Below, piece after piece: positions 57,902 through 64,000 of a stretch of 64,000 nt of DNA. Origin of the DNA: Elusimicrobiales bacterium (GTDB taxonomy: Bacteria; Elusimicrobiota; Elusimicrobia; Elusimicrobiales; Elusimicrobiaceae). Where the stretch lies: assembly GCA_041651175.1 (NCBI GenBank), contig JBAZJT010000001.1, positions 62,001 to 126,000 of the forward strand, in the 5' to 3' direction. The notes under the pieces were generated by a model. That model saw only the letters and a program-made list of their open reading frames with translations. It searched no databases and was not told the DNA's origin. A program made the translations under genes and the position numbers. Position 1 is the first letter of the stretch. Each line of letters begins with the position of its first letter.

Positions 57902-60173
57902 CACCGACCCTGTAAAAACCGTCCAGGCAGTCCTTAAGTCCGCGCTGGCGCAGAAACGCAACGCACTGACCGAGCCGGAAGTCTACGAGCTTTTTGACGC
58001 GTTCGGCCTGCCCACCCCGATGCGCAGCCTGCTGCCGCACGAGGCCATAGACCGCGGCGAGCTGCACAACATAGTGGAAAGTTTTCCCGGAAACAAGGTG
58101 GTGGTCAAAGCCGTCTCTTCCGAGACGCTGCACAAGACCGAGGCCGGCGGCGTCAAAGTCTGCGCCAAGGACAAGGTGGTGGAAACCATCCGCAACATGC
58201 GCCTGGCGCTGCGCGGGGTGGAGCGGTTCATGGTCTGCGAGTTTGTGGAACATGCCGTGTTCTCGCTGGGGCAGGAGCTTATGCTGGGCGCGCGGCAGGA
58301 CCCGGCATTCGGGCCGGTCATCAGCCTGGGCGTCGGCGGCACCGATGCCGAGAATATCACGCAGAAAATCAGGCCCGGCAACACTCCCGCCGTGGCGCCG
58401 CTGGCCGCGCTGGACGGCCCGGAGGGGATGCGGGCGTTTCTGAACTCCGCCTGGATATGGAAATACGCCGCCGGCAACGTGCGCGGCGGCAGAAAACTGG
58501 CCCAGGACGAGGAAATCCTTAAATGGCTGGACGCTTTCGCCAGGCTGATGGCCGCGTTCTCGGACGCGGGCGGGCAGCATGTTGTTATAGAGGAGATGGA
58601 GGTGAACCCGCTGGCGGTGTCATGCGGGAAACTTGTCGCGCTGGACGGGGTGCTGCGGCTGCGCGCGCCCGGCCCCAAGCCGCGCGTCGCGCCGACGGCA
58701 AAGGGGGTGCATGCGCTGCTGCGGCCCGCCACCGTCGCCGTCGCGGGCGTGAGCGAAAAGAAGATGAACATGGGCCGCATCATCCTCAACAATGTCATGA
58801 AAGCCGGCTTTGACAGGCATAACCTCTATGTTCTCAAGGATTTTCAGGGCGAGATAGACGGCGCGCGCTGTTTCGCGAAAGCGGCGGATTTCCCGCATAT
58901 CGTAGACATGCTGGTGATGGCAGTCCCCTCCAAGGACGTCCCCGCCGCGCTGCGGGACGCCGCCCGCAGCGGCAGGGTGCGCGGCGTGGCGCTGATTTCC
59001 GGCGGCATGGGCGAAAAGGAAGGCAGCCATGCGGTGCAGGAAGAGGTGCTGAAAATCGTCGCCGAGGGCAAGAAGAATAATCCCGATTTCACGCTCAGCG
59101 GCGGCAATTCGCTGGGCATAGTCTCAAACCCGTCAAAGGTGAACACGCTTTTCATCCCGGCGGAGAAAATGGCCCCGCCCATAGGCCCCTCGCTGCCCTT
59201 CCACCAGAGCGCGCTTATCAGCCAGAGCGGCGCCTTCGTGATAACCATATGCGGCAAATTCCCGGAGCTTAAGCCCGTCTACAGCGTTTCGGTGGGCAAC
59301 CAGATGGACGTGACGGTGGCCGACTATGCCGCCCACGCCGCCAAGGACGAAGACGTCAAGGCGCTGTTTATTTATCTGGAAGGCCTCAAGGACGGCGACG
59401 GGCTGCGCCTGCTGGATGCGGTCAGAACCGCAAGGGCGGCGGGCAAGGAGGCGCTGGTCTACAAGGCCGGGCGCACCCCCGCCGGGCAGAAGGCGGTGAT
59501 GGGGCATACCGCCTCCGTGGCCGGGGATTACGTGGTCCTGCGCGAGACGCTGGCCCGCGCCGGCGCCTGGGTGGCCGATACTCTGGACGATTTTGAGGAT
59601 ATGGCGCAGCTCATGTCCTGCTACGCGGGCGCAAAACCGGCGCGCGGAAACGTATTTTTGATGAGCAATGCCGGCTTTGAAAGCGCCGCCATGGCCGACA
59701 ATCTGCCGGCGCGCGGCCCGCTGTCGGCCACGCCTCTGGATGAGACGCTGTCGCGCAAAATAAAGGCCCTGCTGGAAAGCCACGGGCTTGACGCCATAGT
59801 GGACGCGCGCAACCCGCTGGATGTAACCCCCATGGCCCCGGACGCCGCCATACTGGAAATCGCGGAGGCCGCGCTGGCCTCGCCGGAAACGGATGCGATG
59901 GCGTTGTCGCTTGTGCCGCTCACCCCGGCGATGAAAACGCTGGAAAGCGAAGGGCTGGAAAATTCCGTCGCGGCGAAGATAGGCGAAATCGCGCGGCGGC
60001 ACGGCAAGCCGCTGGTGTTCTGCGTCGCGGCGGGCGCGCTCTACGACGGTTACCGCGCGCTGGCCGCCAAAAGCGGCATCCCGGTGTTCCGCTCGTCCGA
60101 CAGGGCGCTGCGCGCGCTGTCCGGCTTTATGTCGCTGCGGCGGCTGCCGCATTCCCCCCAGCCGGCCAGATAA
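57894..60173 (+). CDS. ADP-forming acyl-CoA synthetase (acetate-CoA ligase, fused subunits)
   Basis: A 759-residue protein uniting both subunits of NDP-forming acyl-CoA synthetase. Here the ATP-grasp (beta) part comes first (about 1-265, TEPEVYELFDAFGLPTP and KVVVKAVSSETLHKTEAGGV), followed by the CoA-binding and ligase-CoA domains (about 280-755; VAVAGVSEKKMNMGRIILNN, HQSALISQSGAFVI). The phosphohistidine is expected in VMGHTASVAGD (about 536). In fermenting organisms it makes ATP from acetyl-CoA or other acyl-CoAs, forming the free acid. It starts 8 bases inside the sugar kinase gene. Confidence 0.93.
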   Translation: MHNTDPVKTVQAVLKSALAQKRNALTEPEVYELFDAFGLPTPMRSLLPHEAIDRGELHNIVESFPGNKVVVKAVSSETLHKTEAGGVKVCAKDKVVETIRNMRLALRGVERFMVCEFVEHAVFSLGQELMLGARQDPAFGPVISLGVGGTDAENITQKIRPGNTPAVAPLAALDGPEGMRAFLNSAWIWKYAAGNVRGGRKLAQDEEILKWLDAFARLMAAFSDAGGQHVVIEEMEVNPLAVSCGKLVALDGVLRLRAPGPKPRVAPTAKGVHALLRPATVAVAGVSEKKMNMGRIILNNVMKAGFDRHNLYVLKDFQGEIDGARCFAKAADFPHIVDMLVMAVPSKDVPAALRDAARSGRVRGVALISGGMGEKEGSHAVQEEVLKIVAEGKKNNPDFTLSGGNSLGIVSNPSKVNTLFIPAEKMAPPIGPSLPFHQSALISQSGAFVITICGKFPELKPVYSVSVGNQMDVTVADYAAHAAKDEDVKALFIYLEGLKDGDGLRLLDAVRTARAAGKEALVYKAGRTPAGQKAVMGHTASVAGDYVVLRETLARAGAWVADTLDDFEDMAQLMSCYAGAKPARGNVFLMSNAGFESAAMADNLPARGPLSATPLDETLSRKIKALLESHGLDAIVDARNPLDVTPMAPDAAILEIAEAALASPETDAMALSLVPLTPAMKTLESEGLENSVAAKIGEIARRHGKPLVFCVAAGALYDGYRALAAKSGIPVFRSSDRALRALSGFMSLRRLPHSPQPAR

Positions 60174-60214
60174 GGCTCGCAAAACCGCGCCCGCCCGCCT
60201 GCCTTGCGCCGGAA

Positions 60215-60242
60215 TTGACATTCCAATAGGAATCTGTATAAT
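60215..60242 (+). promoter_or_regulatory. Perfect-consensus promoter with inverted repeat in the spacer
   Basis: TTGACA (60215-60220) and TATAAT (60237-60242) are separated by 16 bases. The spacer holds ATTCC-AATA-GGAAT (60220-60233), an exact 5-base inverted repeat where a repressor could bind. It drives the clostripain-like gene at 60291. The upstream spacer 60174-60214 shows nothing else. Confidence 0.8.
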
Positions 60243-60290
60243 TGGTGCGGGCGGGCGCAGCACACCCCCCCCGCCCAAGAGAGGCTGTCA

Positions 60291-61595
60291 ATGTCCGGCA
60301 ACATTGTTATGGCAGTGGTCGTCTCGGTAGTGTTTCAGGCCTGCGCCGCCTTCGCGGCGGTAAACTACGACAATCCCGCGCCAGGCGCCAAAGGCGTGAG
60401 AAACGCCGCCAACTCCGCGGCGGTAACCGGAACGGCGGTGCCGTCCGCGCCAGCCGCCGGTCCGGCAGATGCGCCGCAGTCCGCCAAGCCCGCTGCGCTC
60501 CCTAAATGGACTGTCATGGTGTTTATGAACGGCAAGAACGAATTGGAACAGTTCGCCTTCACGAATTTTTACCAGATGGAAAGAGTCGGCTCGGACAATG
60601 ACATACAGGTGGTGGTGGAGTTCGGACGCATGGGCAATGTCGCCAACGACGGCAAATGGACCGGCTGCCGCCGCTACCTGGTGAAAAAAGCCAATGACAC
60701 CGATAAAATCTCATCGCCAGTGGTTGAAACCATCCCCCAATGCGATATGGGCGATTACAAGCATGCCGCGGATTTCGGCAAATGGGCCATGTCCAAATAT
60801 CCGGCGCAGCATTACATGTATATCCTCTGGAATCACGGCGGAGGCTGGACCAAGGCGATGGATAATCAGCCCGCCAAAATAATCTCGGCAGACGACGAGA
60901 CCGGCAACCACATCAACACGCCGCAGATGGGCGCGCTGCTCAAGTCGCTTGGGCGCAAAATGGATGTTTACGCCTCGGACGCCTGCCTTATGCAGATGGC
61001 CGAAGTTACCTATGAGTTGAAGGATTACGCTTCCTATGTGGTCGGTTCCGAGGAACTGGAAGCGGGCGACGGCTACACCTATGATGCGTTCCTTCAGAAA
61101 GCGCATGGTTCGGATATGGAGGCCGCCTCTTTGTCCAAAGCTGCGGTGGACAGTTATGCGGACCATTACACATACATGGCCACGCAGTCGTATGTGGATT
61201 CAAAGACGATGCCGGAACTGGTAAAGAAGATGGACGCTTTTGCCGACGCTGTCATGACTTCCGGCAACAAGGAGGCGGTAAAGAAAGCCCTCACAGCGAC
61301 ACAGCATTATGCCGTGAACCACAATTATAGGGATAATGCGGACCTTTACCACTTTGTCTCCCTGGTTGCCACGCCGGCCGAGACAAATCCGAAAATCAAG
61401 GAAGCCGCGGGCGCGCTTATGGATTATCTGAAGGGCAGCGTAATCAAGCATAACAGAGTCACGTTCGACTATGCGGATTCGCACGGGCTTGCGGTTTATC
61501 TTCCCGCGGAAAAGTACGACACGAATTACGACGAGCTAGCCTTCGCCAAAGCCGGCAAATGGCCTAAATTCGCGCAATGGCTTGTGGCCAATTGA
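60291..61595 (+). CDS. Exported clostripain-family cysteine protease (peptidase C11)
   Basis: A 434-residue protein with a signal peptide (about 1-23) and an Ala/Pro-rich linker (about 24-75), then a caspase-like C11 domain. The catalytic His is in MYILWNHGGGWTKAM (about 178-192) and the catalytic Cys in VYASDACLMQMAEV (about 224-237); EELEAGDGYTYDAFL follows. Clostripains cut after Arg. The gene has its own strong promoter and intrinsic terminator and is therefore a single-gene unit with probably high expression. It is likely secreted or periplasmic. Confidence 0.92.
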   Translation: MSGNIVMAVVVSVVFQACAAFAAVNYDNPAPGAKGVRNAANSAAVTGTAVPSAPAAGPADAPQSAKPAALPKWTVMVFMNGKNELEQFAFTNFYQMERVGSDNDIQVVVEFGRMGNVANDGKWTGCRRYLVKKANDTDKISSPVVETIPQCDMGDYKHAADFGKWAMSKYPAQHYMYILWNHGGGWTKAMDNQPAKIISADDETGNHINTPQMGALLKSLGRKMDVYASDACLMQMAEVTYELKDYASYVVGSEELEAGDGYTYDAFLQKAHGSDMEAASLSKAAVDSYADHYTYMATQSYVDSKTMPELVKKMDAFADAVMTSGNKEAVKKALTATQHYAVNHNYRDNADLYHFVSLVATPAETNPKIKEAAGALMDYLKGSVIKHNRVTFDYADSHGLAVYLPAEKYDTNYDELAFAKAGKWPKFAQWLVAN

Positions 61596-61615
61596 TTGCA
61601 TTGCCGCAGTCTCCG

Positions 61616-61646
61616 GCGCCCCCCGCAAAACGGGGGGCGCTTTTTT
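61616..61646 (+). terminator. Intrinsic terminator after the clostripain-like gene
   Basis: GCGCCCCCCG (61616-61625) pairs with CGGGGGGCGC (61631-61640) around a CAAAA loop and is followed by TTTTTT (61641-61646), 20 bases after the stop codon. Confidence 0.92.
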
Positions 61647-61678
61647 GCGCCGGAACCGCGGGGGAATTCCGTATTTTG

Positions 61679-61684
61679 TATAAT
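61679..61684 (+). promoter_or_regulatory. -10 element TATAAT of ileS
   Basis: A perfect TATAAT preceded by TG, 10 bases before the ileS ATG. The predicted leader is about 4 bases long. No -35 match was found. Confidence 0.55.
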
Positions 61685-61694
61685 TCCACAGGAT

Positions 61695-64000
61695 ATGGCT
61701 ATAAAAGAGACAGCCGGACGCTCCGGCACGGTTCTGCTTCCCAAAACCGATTTCCCCATGCGCGCCGAGCTGCCGAAACGCGAGCCGCTGACCATTAAAT
61801 TATGGAACGATATCGGCCTCTACCGCAAAATGCTGGAAAAGCGCCGCGGGAAAACCCCCTATATCCTGCACGACGGGCCGCCCTACGCCAACGGGCATAT
61901 ACACAACGGACACGCGCTTAACAAAATCCTCAAGGATATAACCATCAAATCGCGCGCGATGTCGGGCCATTACACGCCTTATGTGCCGGGCTGGGACTGC
62001 CACGGGCTTCCCATAGAACACGCCCTCCTGAAGGAATTGAAGCAGGACAAGCGGCATATAGAAGATATTCCCGCCTTCCGCCTAAAGGCCCGGCAGTTTG
62101 CCGCGAAATTCATAGACCTCCAGCGCGAGGATTTCAAGCGGCTTGGCATACCGGCGGACTGGGACAATCCGTATATCACCATGTCGCCGCATTTTGAGGG
62201 CACAGTCATAAAGGCTTTTCTGGATCTGGCGCGCAAGGGCTGCATATTCAAAGGCAAAAAGCCGATATACTGGTGCGTCTCGTGCGAGACCGCGCTAGCC
62301 GACGCGGAAGTGGAATACAAGGATAAAACCTCCAATTCCATATTCGTGAAATTTGAACTGGCGGAGCCGTTCTCCGGTAAAAAAGCCGCGCTGGCCATCT
62401 GGACCACCACCCCCTGGACCCTGCCCGCCAACATGGCCGCCGCCGTGGACGAGGAGGAAAGCTATATCCTCCTGCGCGACCGCAAAACCGGCGAGCATTA
62501 CATCGCCGCCGAAAAGCTGGCGGATTCTTTTATTTCCGAATGCGGGCTGGACTGCGAAAAGGGCGAAAAAATCCCCGGCAAAGCGCTGCTGGGCCTCAAA
62601 TACCGCCATCCGCTGTTCGCGGATAAAGCCAATCCGGTCATCCATACGGATTTCGTGGCGATGGATACGGGCAGCGGCATAGTCCATGTCGCGCCGGGCC
62701 ATGGCGAGGACGATTTCTACTCCGGCCTGGAGCAGGGTATAGAGATTTTCTGTCCCGTGGACAACCGGGGCCGCTTTACTAAAGAGGGCCGCGAGTTTGA
62801 GGGGCTCTCGGTCTGGGAGGCCAACCCGGCGGTCATTGAAAAACTGCGCGCCGCGGGTAAGCTGCTGGCCGCAAAGGATATTTCGCACAGCTATCCGCAT
62901 TGCTGGCGGTGCAAAAAGCCGGTCATATTCCGCGCAACGGAGCAGTGGTTTTTGGGCGTAGACAAAAACGGGCTGCGCGACAAACTTGTCGCCGCCATAG
63001 ACAAGGTGAACTGGGTGCCGCCGGGCAGCAGGGAAAGAATACGCTCCATGGTGCAGCAAAGGCCGGACTGGTGCCTGTCGCGCCAGCGCGCCTGGGGAAC
63101 GCCGGTGCCGATGATGAACTGCTCCTCCTGCCATCAGCTTCAGTATGACGAAACGCTTTTTGCCGCCATAGAGAAACGCGCTTTCGCCGAAGGCTCGGAT
63201 TTCTGGTTCAGCGATCCGGCGGAAAAGATAGTTCCCCCCGGCTATAAATGCAAATGCGGCGGGACAACTTTCGTCAAGGAAACCGACATTCTGGACGTGT
63301 GGCTGGATTCGGGGGTTTCCTGGGCGGCGGTGCTGCCGGAGGGGCATTATCCGGCTGACCTCTATATGGAAGGCTCGGACCAGCACAGGGGCTGGTTCCA
63401 GACCTCGCTTATCCCGTCGGTCGCGCTGAACGGCCATGCGCCGTACAAGGCGGTATACACCCACGGATTTATAATGGATGAGAAGGGCCACGCCATGCAC
63501 AAATCGGCGGGCAATGCCGTCTCGCCGCAGGAAATAATAGGCAAATACGGCGCGGAGACTTTGCGGCTCTGGGTCGCCCTGTCCGACTGCACCGAGGATG
63601 TGCGCCTCTCCGAAAAACTGCTGGAGGGGCCCATAGACGCCTACCGCAAGATTCGCAACACGTCGCGCTATCTGCTTGGCAATCTCTGGGATTACGACCC
63701 GCAAAAACATAAGGTTTCTTACGATAAGCTGCACGAGGCGGACAGATACATGCTCCACCGCCTTGCGGAGCTTGTGGCGGCAGCGCGCGGGCATTATGAC
63801 AGGCTCAATTACCGCGCCGCAATCCGCGACATAGCGGATTTCTGCATACTGGACCTGTCGTCTTTCTACTTTGACACGTTGAAAGACAGGCTCTACACCC
63901 TGGGCAAGAATTCATGGGAGCGCCGCTCCGCCCAGACCGCGCTTTACGAGATTGCCACGGGGCTGTTTCGGCTCATGGCCCCGGTGCTGTCTTTCACCGC
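61695..64000 (+). CDS. ileS: Isoleucyl-tRNA synthetase, 3' end beyond the window
   Basis: The first 768 residues of a class I aminoacyl-tRNA synthetase that charges tRNA-Ile. The HIGH-type motif is in DGPPYANGHIHNGHALNK (about 59-76), the editing domain in WTTTPWTLPANMAAAV (about 236-251) and the zinc-type cysteine segments CWRCKKP and CSSCH in the middle. The KMSKS loop reads HAMHKSAGN (about 597-605), with His replacing the first Ser and Ala the first Lys. The C-terminal anticodon-binding part is only begun. Transcription probably starts at the TATAAT just upstream, giving an almost leaderless message with a weak ribosome-binding site. Confidence 0.96.
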   Translation, partial: MAIKETAGRSGTVLLPKTDFPMRAELPKREPLTIKLWNDIGLYRKMLEKRRGKTPYILHDGPPYANGHIHNGHALNKILKDITIKSRAMSGHYTPYVPGWDCHGLPIEHALLKELKQDKRHIEDIPAFRLKARQFAAKFIDLQREDFKRLGIPADWDNPYITMSPHFEGTVIKAFLDLARKGCIFKGKKPIYWCVSCETALADAEVEYKDKTSNSIFVKFELAEPFSGKKAALAIWTTTPWTLPANMAAAVDEEESYILLRDRKTGEHYIAAEKLADSFISECGLDCEKGEKIPGKALLGLKYRHPLFADKANPVIHTDFVAMDTGSGIVHVAPGHGEDDFYSGLEQGIEIFCPVDNRGRFTKEGREFEGLSVWEANPAVIEKLRAAGKLLAAKDISHSYPHCWRCKKPVIFRATEQWFLGVDKNGLRDKLVAAIDKVNWVPPGSRERIRSMVQQRPDWCLSRQRAWGTPVPMMNCSSCHQLQYDETLFAAIEKRAFAEGSDFWFSDPAEKIVPPGYKCKCGGTTFVKETDILDVWLDSGVSWAAVLPEGHYPADLYMEGSDQHRGWFQTSLIPSVALNGHAPYKAVYTHGFIMDEKGHAMHKSAGNAVSPQEIIGKYGAETLRLWVALSDCTEDVRLSEKLLEGPIDAYRKIRNTSRYLLGNLWDYDPQKHKVSYDKLHEADRYMLHRLAELVAAARGHYDRLNYRAAIRDIADFCILDLSSFYFDTLKDRLYTLGKNSWERRSAQTALYEIATGLFRLMAPVLSFT

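Noticed and set aside
1..64000. CRISPR arrays, tRNA or rRNA genes, integrase or transposase genes
   Set aside because: Looked for on both strands; no regularly spaced repeats, no T-loop signatures with acceptor stems and no recombinase domains were seen.

Overview
This window is GC-rich, densely packed bacterial DNA from a Gram-negative organism. A secretin (PilQ) and an outer-membrane DUF1207 protein show that it has an outer membrane. An ADP-forming acyl-CoA synthetase, ferredoxin-type oxidoreductase modules and radical SAM enzymes suggest an anaerobic or fermentative life. The overall style (pilMNOPQ block, many ATGA/TAATG overlaps) fits the Elusimicrobiota, but that placement is an inference from gene content, not a test.

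Layout. 1-4860 (minus): the start of an unidentified membrane protein, then a complete type IV pilus assembly operon pilM-N-O-P-Q. 4861-11075: an insertion-like block. It begins with a MITE-like repeat and carries a nine-gene arsenic/organoarsenical operon (arsR, arsP-type permease, arsE-like thioredoxin, arsM, DGC protein, arsF, arsG, AhpD-like, acr3). It ends with a 125 bp duplicated piece of the pilM 5' end, so the island is bracketed by direct copies of the pilM start. 11076-16497: poorly characterised envelope and secreted proteins, a second MITE copy, a GH57-like protein, a glycogen-binding-like protein and a radical SAM protein. 16707-19962: a two-gene amino-acid/sarcosine-type dehydrogenase whose large subunit fuses [2Fe-2S], FAD, 4Fe-4S and BFD modules. 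20140-28165: a GAF-HD-GYP regulator, then rsmI, tsaC, glyA, mtnP, a degenerate 3-hydroxyacyl-CoA dehydrogenase, a DUF1207 protein and a TMTC-like glycosyltransferase. 28438-34901: a secreted HNH protein, a YfhO-like protein, an acyl-CoA synthetase, a CCA/poly(A) polymerase, and a yeast-type cytosine deaminase behind a remarkable three-arm inverted repeat.

35012-44447: uppP, a histidine kinase (minus), trxA, a TlpA-like lipoprotein, polA, rhomboid, coaE, rho and tlyA. 44445-44908 (minus) is a strongly predicted but unrecognised structured RNA gene with its own consensus promoter and intrinsic terminator. 45023-55606: a secreted protein on the plus strand, then minus-strand hemW, slipin, DUF3800, thrC, carbamate kinase, PPIase, K+ channel, TPR protein and htpX. 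55702-64000 (plus): cinA, a PfkB sugar kinase, ADP-forming acyl-CoA synthetase, clostripain-like protease and ileS, which runs off the window.

Intergenic DNA is unusually rich in small repeats: two MITE-like copies of about 260-300 bp, three copies of a nearly fully palindromic 165 bp element, solo ends of that element, and a family sharing an 18 bp end motif. Several of these lend stop codons, ribosome-binding sites or promoter parts to neighbouring genes. No tRNA, rRNA, CRISPR array, transposase or integrase gene was seen.
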